Shown here: positions 1 to 10,846 of the stretch, piece by piece
Layout: each line of letters opens with the position of its first letter
Position numbering within the stretch: position 1 is the stretch's first letter
Assembly (NCBI RefSeq): GCF_964275005.1
Contig: NC_092705.1
Span: forward strand, 5,064,641 to 5,128,640
DNA length: 64,000 nucleotides
Origin: Diadema setosum
Taxonomy: Eukaryota; Echinodermata; Echinoidea; Diadematoida; Diadematidae
Direction: 5' to 3'
Made by a program: the position numbers and the translations under genes
The notes under the pieces: generated by a model
Told to the model about the DNA's origin: nothing
The model's input: the letters and a program-made list of their open reading frames with translations, nothing else
Database searches by the model: none

Positions 1-998
1 GCGCTGCTCGCATAGGCATCCTGGATTCTACCGCTTTCTCAAATGAAAATGTTGGCAAGTATGCATCTGGCTTCATGGAATCTCCTTATACGGAGGAGAG
101 CCATAAAAGAAAAAAAATGATTTAAAAGACTCCTCCAGCTACAGACAGACAAATTTTCCTGTCTGCAAGTAACGCAATCCACCCATGTATAATTCGACCA
201 CAACACTATCCAAAATTTGACCACCTGCTACATGTAAAGATGAATTATGTAGAAACCTATAACCTTTTGCTCATGGTCAAACCTTGGCATGGGAGGTCAA
301 ACCTTGGTGCCAGTGCTACAAGGCAGCATCCTGAAACTTCCTAGGAAGGGTACTCACTTGGTAGATACCGGTACCCTCCAAAAGACTCTAGAAGAGGTGC
401 TTAGACTGGAGGTGACTGCTGGTGTGGCAGTCGCAGTCTAATGTAGACCTTACTGCAATCAGCCCGAATGCTTCACGTTGGGGCTCCCATAGTGTCAGCA
501 GTGGAACGCCCTGGGGTTAATGTAGGCAGAAAGATCAGTCTATTTCTTGTCAGGGATATGGCTTCAAGGAGAACCATCAAAGTAAAAAACAAAACAAAAA
601 ATGTTGACATAAAACTGTGACGAACAGACAGATTTTTCTGTGTAGGTCTAATGATACTCTTAAAACTCTAGAATATGATGTTAGCTTTGTACAGGCAGAG
701 CAATACCAGTGCTTACCAGGTATCTAGTTTAGCTGGTTAAAATATGCCAGATCCTGACAGTTTGTGGAGAGAATGACATCGTGAATGGATCAATGGTAGC
801 TTAGCTTTCTGGTTGCTGTGCTTCAGAACATGGTTGTTTGCCTATATGTACATGGCAGGTGTGATGATTGGAGAAAAGGAGATGTCGACCAGTTTCTGTT
901 TTGATTTATTTTTCAGGTAGAAGGTGCATTGTGTCAGAAGTATAAACCCCATGCTTAGCACCCATGAGGCTATTGTTTGAGGCAAGGCATTTAGAGAT
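1..998. other. Upstream intergenic DNA, no gene recognised
   Basis: No reading frame here resembles a known protein and no conserved exon is visible. The DNA is moderately AT-rich and without a clear repeat. It lies 5' of the TMEM126 gene. Confidence 0.5.
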
Positions 999-999
999 G

Positions 1000-1260
1000 T
1001 GGCATTGCCAAAGAGATTTTTCTCCTCCCCACCACTAGAGGGCGGACTCTACAATGGAGTCAGTGATTTCATGGGGGCCGCCATAGCTCACTTAACAATG
1101 GCGGACTTTGCGTACTATGTATACATTTCTACAGCGCGTATTTCGCGAACTTCTGAACTTTTACGCGAGTACGCACTTGATTTTGGCTGCTCCTCGGTTG
1201 CTCCTTTGCTAGCGTGTTAGCACGAGGGGTGAGCCTACCGTTGTACCGCCTCGTTGTCAT
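1000..1260 (+). promoter_or_regulatory. Possible promoter/5' UTR region of TMEM126
   Basis: This stretch is richer in CpG than its surroundings, with several CGCG and GCGG groups between 1060 and 1180. It contains AACAATGGCGG at 1094-1104, which fits the YY1-type AANATGGCGG motif common at housekeeping and mitochondrial promoters, and a near-inverted GGCCGCCAT at about 1076. The first TMEM126 coding exon starts with a splice acceptor before its ATG, so a non-coding first exon must lie upstream, and this is the best candidate location. The call rests on composition and motifs only. Confidence 0.3.
1032..1045 (+). promoter_or_regulatory. CTCF-consensus-like site
   Basis: The 14-mer CCACTAGAGGGCGG matches every position of the bilaterian CTCF core consensus CCASYAGRKGGCRS. 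It sits at the edge of the CpG-richer patch upstream of TMEM126. Occupancy cannot be judged from sequence. Confidence 0.35.
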
Positions 1261-1359
1261 CCAATGCTCCCCTTGCGCTCACAAAACAATAGTACAGGGC
1301 GTATGAAGACTCCGCACTCTAGCAGTCACTGGGGAAAATCTCTTTGGGCATTGCACAAT

Positions 1360-1551
1360 AGATATATGCTCCATGCCCTGGCAACAGATGCATATGAGGG
1401 AGATAGGCCTATAGTTGGAGGGGTCAGACTTGGAACCAGACTTGTGGATCAGGGGAACCAAGGCCTGCTTCCATTTGTCAGGAACAGTTCCCTTGTCATA
1501 GCTCCATTGGTACAGGAAAGCTAGTGCTTGAGCTTTCTCATGAGAATGCAC
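1360..1551 (-). mobile_element. LINE reverse-transcriptase fragment
   Basis: On the minus strand a frame reads ...GTVPDKWKQALVPLIHKSG, then KSDPSNYRPISL and ICCQGMEHI. This is the fingers/palm segment (GxVPxxWK...PIxKxG...DPSNYRPISL) of non-LTR retrotransposon reverse transcriptases of the Jockey/CR1 type. Only about 65 codons remain, and similarity stops after MEHI where unrelated DNA begins. No catalytic YADD motif, endonuclease or tail is nearby, so it is a dead internal scrap, probably inside the TMEM126 5' intron. Confidence 0.8.
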
Positions 1552-2301
1552 ATCTTCAGTAATTGAGATTTACCATAGCCCAAAGCCGGCGTTTTCCTTC
1601 ACCAGTGCACCAAGGAGCATTGGTTGGCATTGCTCAGATGCCTTAACCATCCACGGGCTATTAAAGGATTTGACTTCTTTATACCAGGTGGCAGGTCAAA
1701 ATCTCAGTCCAGATTTCATGATGGGCAAACTAGTAGCAGAGACCAGCATTTTTTATGACTGTTTGTTTTGGTTTTGTTTTTGTTATAAACATGATGCAAT
1801 ACACATATTTCTTTTCTTTCACAAGAGCAACTTTTCTTTTCTAGCCCTTCATGTCATACCCCAAAAATATGAAATGCCCTGGTACACTATAAGATGACTT
1901 TAGATGTTCATATTACTATCACTTTTCAAATTAATAAGTTTCCCCAATGCACTGTTGACAGTGGCTTCTGAGATATGGCTTTTCTCATTTTGCTAGATTT
2001 GAAACATGTATGGTTAACCCAGTTCATTGTTCTAAGCATCATGTAGGAAGGAAATCGGTCTGTTGTTACCAGGTACTTTCTTTACAAATGTCAGAATGAA
2101 TGTCAGTAATTGACTTTGTGTAGCTGGGGAGAATTAGCACATGAAATTCTTCCCAAAATTGTCTATTTTTATAAGGGAAACAATGTTCTAGTAATGATAC
2201 CTGTTACACAAGTCCAGTTGATGTAGCTGAATGCAGACACTTAGTTTCATTCACCTGTTATTTTTGTTTTTGTTGTTGCTGTTTATTTGTTTGTTTTTGT
2301 T

Positions 2302-2370
2302 TGATATGATATGATATGATATGATATGATATGATATGATATGATATGATATGATATGATATGATATGAT

Positions 2371-2410
<40 letters not shown>

Positions 2411-2419
2411 CTGATTGAT
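2302..2419 (+). repeat. Microsatellites (GATAT)n then (GATT)n
   Basis: About 14 units of a GATAT pentamer at 2302-2374 run directly into about 10 units of GATT at 2375-2419. The tract ends roughly 25 bp before the splice acceptor (AG at 2443-2444) of the first TMEM126 coding exon, so length changes would sit near the branch-point region. Confidence 0.95.
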
Positions 2420-2453
2420 TATTTTCCTTCCCTATTCTTTTCAGATTTCAGCC

Positions 2454-5400
2454 ATGGCCAAGTCATCTTTCAAAGAAGTTCTCATGATGGACAAGGATAG
2501 TGCCCTGATGGAAAAGGGAAGAGCTATTCAAGCTCTTGAGCCGCAGAAAGCGTAAGTCCAAAGCCTGAGTGACTACCCGGTACTCAAGTAATTTTGTGGG
2601 TTTTTTTTTTTTAAGACATCATCCCAATACAGGAGAAGGAAATCAAACAAGCAAAGCGATTATATATGTGATGTTATAACTATTTATGGCAAGTGTTGCA
2701 GATATTGACAAAGGGCTTCACACTGCAAATTGGTTCTCATGTAGAGAGTTAAAGATGGGTTCACGATATTTTTGCTGCTTGTGATCGTTGAAAGTCAATG
2801 ATTGACTCTGTATAGCCGGGGAGAATCAGTAAGTTTTTGGGTGTTTAACACGGTGACTAATATAGCAATTATAAATGTTTGGCCTGTTCAGAAGCAAAGG
2901 CAGATCTCCCAACTATTCTCAATTTAGAGGAAAGAATCTGAATTTTGACCATTCCCAGGTCTTTCTTCAGTTGGAATTTCCTATTTTTCTTGATAATTTT
3001 ACTATGCACTCCTGTGGGAACTGTTCTTTCTTTCGTTCTTTTGAGCCAAATCATCCCTGTTTTTTTCAGTCGATAAGGTTGGGAGGTCTGCAAAGGCCAT
3101 GATATTGGTGTAGATATTTTGTACAGTGTTCTTCTAGTCGCCAGCCAACGATTGATATGTTTGAATATTCGTTGTATTATTTCAGCTGGCCATTTAAGAC
3201 TGGAAACCTCATTGTGGCATTCAACTCAGGCCTGGTGGGGTTGGTCTCGAACTCTTTCTTCCGCCGGATGCTGATGGTCAGGCACGGACTGGTCCTGTCC
3301 AGTCTGCCCATGGCGGCCATCCCTGGCATCACGGTGACCCTCATGTTCCCCACCTTCATCACCACGCCCATCCTGCTGGGGGACATCAACTGCCCCCTAT
3401 GTGCCTCCCTACGAGCAGGGCTCATGGGACTTACTATCGGTAGGCTAGTGTTAACTCCTGTATTGCTATTAGCCACTCAGTTCTAGACAACAATGTTTAT
3501 AGCATATTGATATGCTGATCATGAAGGAGTTAATTCTCTTCATAATTACAATGACCATATGAAAGCTGCACTGATAGTTGTTTGTAGTGGCTCATCCTTT
3601 TCAAAGCTTTTAACTCTATGTGCCACGTTTGCACGTCTGACTCAGTCGACGGCGTATCAACTTCACATATTCTGCTCAAACCCACAAATCCGGCAAAACC
3701 GATCATTAAATCGCCAAATGCCACAGTACAATCAATGCTTTCCTCGCGCATTCATTAGTCTCACATATAGCTTGCATTTTATGTGCTGATTGACTATCAA
3801 ACGGTATCCCTAATAGATGACTTGTATGTAAATTCTAAGTTTCTGTCACTGTTTTGTGTGCAAAAATCATGCCTTTACAGTAATGTAGCTACTGGTCATT
3901 TTAAAGGAAAACAATCATTGATTTCTAATACGATTTTCATCAAAGCATAGCTTGGCATTTTCTCTACAACTTTACTCACTACATGTCCAGCTTAACAGAA
4001 ATCTATAAAAGTTACATACAATGTAGATTTGAAAACCAGAATGTTTTCTCAAAGCATGACTACGTTGGTGTCCTAGAATAATGTGGCACACAGAGGGTTT
4101 CCACCATGGCATGTAAGAGTTAAATGCTGTATCACCAATGCTGCTCACAAGAATGTTGCTGGTAGTTACTGAGGACCTTATGATCTTTGACACAAAAGGA
4201 GGAGCCTTCCTGGGGAGCCTTTAGAGGAGATATTGGAATGCTTTCAAGGCTCCCCAATGCGTCACTTGCTTCTTTCATGAATTTTACCAGGTATGCTGCT
4301 GGATGCATAAGGGTTGTTGGGGTGTTTCCTGGCTGCTTGTCCATTTGTTATCATTTACCTTACTGCTGCATTTCAGAGCATCTTGAGGTTAAAGGGACTG
4401 TACAATACTGGTTGAGGTGGGGATTCATGTTTTGAACATTCTTAAGTGAGATAATGATAAACCTCTTATGAAATATGAAAGAGCATGTAATTTTAAGAAG
4501 GATTCAACGTTTGTTTGATGAAAATTGGTTTCCAAATGGCTGAGATATCCAAAAAAGTGATAATAATAAAAGGCGACAGGCCACAACTTTAGTATGATCT
4601 CTTTGTTTCACCTTGTTTTTGGATATCTCAGCCATTTCAAAACCAATTTTCATCAAATAAACTTTTGATACCCCTTAGAATGGCATGCTCTTGGACATCT
4701 CATAGAGTGGTTTCTGAATATCTCGCAAAACGTTAAAAGCTAAATCCTCACCTCGACCAGAACTGTACACACCCTTTAAAGGGACTGTACAGTACTGGTT
4801 GAGGTGGGGATTCATGTTTTGAACATTCCTAAGTGAGATAATGAAAAGCCTCTTATGAAATATGAAAGAGCATGTCATTTTAAGAAGGATTCAACGTTTA
4901 TTTGATGAAAATTGGTTTTCAAATGGCTGAGATATCCAAAAAAGTGCTAATAATAAAAGGCGACATGCCACAACTATATTAGGATCTCTTTGTTTCACCT
5001 TGTTTTTGGATATCGCAGCCATTTCAAAACCGATTTTCATCGAGTAAACTTTTGATACCCCTTAGAACTGCATGCTCTTTGACATCTCATAGAGTGGTTT
5101 CTGAATATCTCGCAAAACGTTAAAAGCTAAATCCTCACCTCGACCAGAACTGTACACACCCTTTAACTAGTGCAATTTGAAGTGTTCATGTCTGATTGCA
5201 TGAAACTTTCTTAATTATATGTGAGTTTTTTTAAAATTGAGGTCAACTGATGCAGGTTAAAACTAGAGAAGCACTCTGAGAGCACAGACCTCTGCCAAGC
5301 ATGCAGCTCATTTCCACCACTGATCTTGTTCTTCCATAGAGATCTCAGTGATTTCCACCCATACGTACTTATAACATTGTGTGCTGAAAGTTGCCCGATT

Positions 5401-6258
5401 TCCCAATATAGAAGCCTTTGTTACGTCATAAACCCTCAGCTGCACGGCGCGCCTCGCCCTAGCAGAAAGTAGAGCACACACTTTAGTGCGCGCATGCAAA
5501 CCTCAAATATGCGCAGCCTGAACCCCCAAGTTCATTGACCCTACCTGCCAAAATATCAAAAATCCTTCATAAATTCCCCCAAAATTCTCGGATCAATACC
5601 AAAATTTATTGCTGTTACTTGTATCATTCTAAACCTTTCTTGCAAGTTTCATCCAAATCCATTAACTACTTTTTGAGTTAATTTGCAAACGGACAAACTA
5701 ACAAACAAACAAACCAACGGTAACGAAAATATAACCTCCTCCCTTGGTGGAGGTAATAAGTATTCTGGACACAATTTTTTTAAATATTGATTCAGCAAGT
5801 AATTTGTGAAATTCAGTCATATTCAATATACGAAGAAACCGTAGAATTAATCACTTTGTGACTGAAATTCAGTTACAATCATGACAGTTTCGTGTGCAAC
5901 ATCAAAGATCACAGAACTTCAAGATTGGATCTAACTACTGTATGTGACATCTGATTTTCTAATTCATAGTTTTTTCTTCTCTTTGTGTGCACTAGGCGCA
6001 GCATATCCCTTCCTCATGGCTGCCCCGCTGAATGCCTCCCTGGCTGTGCGGGCCAAGACAATGGAAATCCCGCAGCTGACGAAGAACACCTCATTCCAGA
6101 CGGTGATGGACTTCTGGATGAGAAAGATGCGGTACTTCAAGGGCCAGTTCATCACCATGGCGATCTTCCAGATGATCTCCTTTGCATACGTAGCCGATCG
6201 ACAGTTCCAGATCGCCCGAACGGAGCTGAACATGCGACATCCGAGCGGGTCGACGTAG
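2454..6258 (+). CDS. TMEM126A: Transmembrane protein 126 (TMEM126A/B-like), complex I assembly factor
   Basis: Coding exons are 2454-2551, 3186-3439 and 5996-6258, joined in phase with GT-AG introns to give 204 aa (human TMEM126A is 195 aa). The ATG lies in a strong context (GCCATGG), nine bases after the acceptor of its exon, so an untranslated first exon is expected upstream. The protein has a polar N-terminus (about 1-35) and hydrophobic stretches near residues 40-58, 68-88, 108-132 and 168-185, which fits the multi-pass TMEM126 fold. Family-like pieces include GNLIVAFNSGLVGL, FFRRMLMVRHGL and GDINCPLCASLRAGL. In vertebrates, TMEM126A and B are inner-mitochondrial-membrane proteins that help build the membrane arm of NADH dehydrogenase. 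Invertebrates often have one copy, so the A/B assignment is loose. Intron 2 holds two fused MITE copies and a 490-bp dispersed repeat. The gene is convergent with SDHAF2. Confidence 0.9.
4389..4779 (+). mobile_element. TTAA-flanked palindromic MITE, copy A
   Basis: The element is bounded by TTAA at 4389-4392 and 4776-4779. Its ends are imperfect inverted repeats: the left end reads AGGGACTGTACAATACTGG, and the right end, complemented, reads AGGGTGTGTACAGTTCTGG. Inner arms containing GGCTGAGATATCC and GGATATCTCAGCC are also inverted, so almost the whole 383-bp body can fold back on itself. There is no coding capacity. TTAA target duplication points to the piggyBac or Kolobok type. It lies in TMEM126 intron 2. 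Confidence 0.8.
4776..5166 (+). mobile_element. TTAA-flanked palindromic MITE, copy B (fused to copy A)
   Basis: This is a second, very similar copy in the same orientation. It shares the central TTAA (4776-4779) with copy A and ends at TTAA 5163-5166. The two copies differ at only a modest number of scattered bases, so the pair arose recently, either by insertion into the flanking TTAA of copy A or by local duplication. Confidence 0.8.
5266..5757 (-). repeat. Dispersed repeat, 'CCTCCGCCAAGGGAGGAGG' family
   Basis: This 490-bp block matches the reverse complement of 44502-45076. It starts with GCACTCTGAGAGCACAGACC and ends with TAACCTCCTCCCTTGGTGG. Shared landmarks are a GATCTCAGTGATTTCCACCC-like segment and a segment in which a Phe/Met-rich frame has decayed. 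It is probably non-autonomous. It lies in TMEM126 intron 2, just after the MITE pair. Confidence 0.7.
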
Positions 6259-7905
6259 GGAGGCTGCCCAGTCACAATTGGTCCGATGGCAGTTGCAATG
6301 AGCCCTCCAGCACTGGCAAGGGATGATCTGTGGACGATGTGAACAGCCCCAATCACCCTCGAGGTGCCATACGATGCTAATCGTTGACAATAGTGAGCAT
6401 ACAACTGTATGTGCCTCGTGAAATGTTGTAGAGAGGATATGATGGTCTCAGCAGTCTTGCCGAACATGGCCAGTGTTGGCTGGTATTTTCTTTTTTATCA
6501 AGTCAGATGAGGGTTTTTCATGGCAGCATATGGAACGTGTCTTTTCAACCAAAATTGGTCTTTAATCACTCATCAAAGCATGGACTGTCGTCATTAGGCT
6601 GATTTCAGACTGTGTGCCAGTGGATACCAAGTACATACTCTGGTGGCATACTTCAGGAATTGGTCGAGAAACGTTACATAGAATGAATTGTAACACAGCT
6701 TTCAGGCAGTAGAAAAGTAGTTACTTGACAAATGTTTGTGTCAGTACTGTTTGTTTTTTTTCCTGACCCACAAGTTGATTGTATTGGATCAGCAGCAGAA
6801 ACAGTGCACCAAAACATTCTTTAACGGAAGCTAATCTTGAGCCACCTTCCCTCCCATTCAACTATTGGTTAAAACAAATATCATTGTGTGTGCAATGACC
6901 ATGAGTTTTCCAAAATTGAAGAGCATGTGAAAAGGTGATAAAAGTCACAAGTATTGCTATGGTGCTCTTCTTGAAAATGAGGGACTTTTGGCATACCTGG
7001 TAGACAACAACATACGTGAATGAAACCCTTCAGTAGAGGCTTGAAAAAAGGAGTGCACATCTCTTAAGCTACAAATGATCATGTGATCAGAGAAAGTCAC
7101 TCAGTAAGCTTTTCTTTTTTTCCCCCCTTTTTTTTTGCATGGTAGAAGACGTTCTTGTTTCGCTGGGTACTTGTGTTTTCATATGTGTACTCACATTCGT
7201 GTTTGGGAACCTCAAATGTGTCGAGGAAGAGGGGTGGCGATGCGATCGTGTTGATAAAAATCCCGATAAGTCATCCGTACTGAACGTATTTGTTATTGTA
7301 TTCGCTCTTTCCGATTGTCATCAGTGTGGTTGCAGATTCAACAAATTGAAGTGCATAAACTTAACTTCCTGTGGAAGTGGATCAAACATGTCAACTCACA
7401 TCTTTGTTATTTTGCTTTCATATGATGCGGTGATCGTGGACTAGTTAATATTTACCGTACTATACTGTATGTGCTGCCATTTGAAGCTCTTCACTGCCTT
7501 GGCATTGGTGAGCTGTTTGAAGTGCTCCCTCAATCATCGTAATCAACTGCGAAATTCATTTTACCCGGCCGAGCACAAACAAAATTATCAGCACAAAAAT
7601 TTCCACCTTTTCAGTATCAGTATGGGAGTCTTGCATGTGAGTGAGTGCACAATTTAGAAGAAATCTTGCTGTGTGCATGTGTGTGTCAATGAAGAGCATG
7701 TCTGCTTTACTCTTTTGAATGTGGATGTGTTTGTGTGTGTTGGCATAGATTAGAAATCAAAGTAGACAGTTGTGTTGGCATGGTACATGGCACAGGTGTC
7801 AAGTCATAGCAGCCGCAAAATGCCATGAAATGTTCAAAGTGGCATCGAAAAATAGAGTACAAGCAAACATATTGACCGATTCTGTGACGCGCTATGTGTA
7901 TTTTT

Positions 7906-8148
7906 GGCATGGGCGCAGCCATAGTGGGTGTATCAGCCGACCCCCCCTCCGCACTCCCCCACCCCTCTCCCTACATTAGCACGCGCGCAGAATGAAAAAC
8001 TGCTTTAGCCAATAGGCGTCTCGTACTGAGTGCGCGAATGCTTGCTTAGTGCGCGAACCTTTGTTACAAGTGCGTGTAAACATGTTGCCCCGGGGTGGGG
8101 GAGAGCAGGGGGGGTCGGCTGATACACCCACTATGGCTGCGCCCTGTG
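7906..8148. mobile_element. Short MITE with long near-perfect terminal inverted repeats
   Basis: The left arm begins GGCATGGGCGCAGCCATAG at 7906. The right arm ending at 8148 is its reverse complement, differing near the tip only by a small indel. The arms run at least 37 bp without mismatch from 7911 and from 8142 inward, through a segment containing TGTATCAGCCGACCCCCC. About 150 bp of centre contain no coding frame. The arm identity implies a young insertion. The target-site duplication is unclear, so no superfamily is assigned. Confidence 0.75.
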
Positions 8149-8222
8149 CCGTAAAGTGTCTGCTGCCCTCAACGAACCCGAATCGGTCAATAGATGAGGG
8201 TAAATTACCATCGACCCTTGAA

Positions 8223-8235
8223 CCCCCCCCCCCCC

Positions 8236-8268
<33 letters not shown>
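8223..8268 (+). repeat. C run followed by (CA)n microsatellite
   Basis: About 16 C residues are followed by about 15 CA units. It is a simple slippage tract between TMEM126 and SDHAF2. Confidence 0.97.
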
Positions 8269-8271
<3 letters not shown>

Positions 8272-10846
8272 CTGCAGCCCCATTACATGCCAGAATTGCT
8301 AAACAATGCAGACTGAAAAAAAAACAAAAAAAAATCTTCGAACCTCTCACAGCAGATTGTCATTTCAGCAAACCTTGGGTGTTCCATAGGCAGATTATTA
8401 AAAACTTGCGACTGTAATAACCATTGTCAGAAAGCATTTCACACAGCAGAGAGATAGGGTACTGTTAATAATAGCAAAAACAAAAATGAACTGCACTGTG
8501 TAGAAATTTCTTGAGGTTTCCAAAAACTGTCTTCATTCCATGTCATCTCTTTACAATATTGTATGAAGGCAGTACATACACGTAATATATACAGAGTTTG
8601 ACCTCACTAGGTTTCATTGCTAAGAAGTGCTCTAATTAGAAGGTGAAATGTGTCCCATACATTCACTGTGTGAAGGAAAGATTGTCTTATATCTCCCAGT
8701 TAAAATAAGTGTGTGAATGGGTGTAAAATGTAATACCAGTAAGTTGCTGCACACAATTTTGCAGTTAAAACCATCATTAAATGGTACTACACGTACTAGT
8801 GGAGATTTGGGAGGTATCAGCTACTTCAAAAATATGGATTCTTCATAAATGCTCTCAAAAAAAAATCACACTGCTTGCACATTACGTACACAGAAATATC
8901 TTTGTGCCACAATAACTCTTTCATCCTTCTTTTGCATATCGGTGCTGAATGTCACGACTGCATTAATAACAGCAACATTCCATCGTTTATACAGGGTATG
9001 GCATACTTTATGAACAAACCAAAGTCAAGCCATAAAAGATCATTCCTAACAGTATATTTATGTATTCATATATTTATTCATTCATTCATACATCTATTTA
9101 TAGTCATTATGGGGGGGGGGGGGAAATAAAGGTACAAGCTGCTGTATGACTCTCACTCCGTAAATTCCAAATGGGTGAACTCTTTCACTTGCTTTCAGGT
9201 TGTTGAGTCTTACTGTGACTTCACTTTGTATCACATGACCTTTCATTTCTATCTCTCGTTTATCTGCCGATTGTTCGACAGATATCATTTCTCACTAAGT
9301 ATCAGCTTACAGTAGGAAGTTGTTTCTGCAAAGCACACATATACACATGTTGTGAAGGGAATGGAGCAGTCTTACAAATTTGTAAAGTGTCATCTTACTA
9401 ACAAGGAAACATGCCGTGCATTCCACATTCTTGTATGCAATTTTTTTTTTTTTTTTTTTTGCAGCCATGGTCAAATATGGTTAGCCTAATCAAAGTGCAC
9501 ATTTTTACAGACAGGACTAGCATTTTTTTGTTATACCTGAAAGTGTGATGCCTTGCACAGCATTATACTTTAAGAACAATCCTGGAAGCATAGTTCTTGT
9601 TCTGGGTAAGCAGATGAATATTGACTGTAAAATTCACATTTTATTCCACTTTTTGCATTTGTAAATAGATATTGATATGTACATTCAAAATAGCATTCAA
9701 TTTTGAAATGTAAGCAATGGCAGAACAAATGAATGCATAAACGACAACCTTTCAAAATTGATGCTCCATCTAGACGACATTGTTGTGAGACATAAACTTA
9801 TATTTTTGAAATGTACTAATCATAAGCCTACTTGGCTTCAAGTAGTCACATCACAGATGACTGAATAGAAATCAGTATCACAATAAAACAGTATTATACA
9901 CATCTTTAGTATGACTACTGTAGTGGCTGGCTGTTGCATTCTGTTTTAACTGGGGCATGACCATCAAATTGTAAACTTTGCACACATTATTATTGAATAA
10001 ACAATAAAGTACAAAGTGGTGACTGTAAAGAAATTTACCTCTGTCCCCATTAGAAAGAATTTTACATACACACACACATATACTTCATTAAGATAAGGAT
10101 ATATTCTCATATAAACTAATAAAGTTTTATAGCATACCTTAGCTATCAAGTTTCATTTGTAAGGAGGTATCACATTGCATGGCGTTGAAACATCATGGGA
10201 GCAAATACAGAGAATTGCTAACTTTTCCAAAAATATCTCCTATTTCATGGTGCTGCAACCTTCATTTGAACTGATATCACAACCTTTGACAGCTCAGGTT
10301 TCAGGCATAAAAAGAATGACTAAATAGGAAGTGTTTGAATCTTTGTGTCTACTTGACAGAAGTCAGCAGTTCAGAGTGTAGTAAACATTTCAACCATCGT
10401 AACTTTACACGGGGCAGAAAAAAAAAAGAATAAATATTCAGCATATATCAATATATTATTGTGCGAGGAGATGAGGAGATGATTTTTGTTAAGTGTTTAA
10501 AAGGTTTGAGTTTGTCCTCTTTAATGCGGATTAATATCATGCAGCGTTGGCATGCTATGCTTACTGTGTTCGTATTGTGTGCTTGCTCTGAGTACTAGCA
10601 TATCGTGGAGCGGCCTTAGCACTTAGCAAACATTGCGCTCATACAATCAAAAATTTTACTCTGAGGCCACCTAAAAGCATGTCCTCTTTTCAACTCCTGA
10701 ATAAATATTTTCGTGCATGACATTAGTTGAGAAGCAGAAGGCATAACACACCAGAAGATCTAGTTCAAAATTAATGAACACCATTCTGATCCTCAACAGA
10801 ACTTTCTCACACACTAAAAAAAAAAAAAAAGAAGATCTACAGTTCC

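Larger units (their letters stand above)
6259..10846. other. Convergent intergenic region / 3' UTRs of TMEM126 and SDHAF2
   Basis: No conserved coding exon is visible over 4.6 kb. The 3' UTR of TMEM126 enters from the left and that of SDHAF2 from the right; neither poly(A) site can be fixed. Candidate signals are AATAAA near 9125 and near 10003 on the plus strand, and ATTAAA near 10521 on the minus strand. The region contains the inverted-repeat element at 7906-8148, a C/CA microsatellite at 8223-8268, a T run near 9441-9461 and a G run near 9111-9122. The rest is plain AT-rich DNA. Confidence 0.5.

Noticed and set aside
5964-6467. Long minus-strand open frame (167 aa) opposite the last TMEM126 exon
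   Set aside because: It is antisense to a GC-rich coding exon with clear TMEM126 similarity and in phase with two upstream exons; the antisense product resembles nothing.
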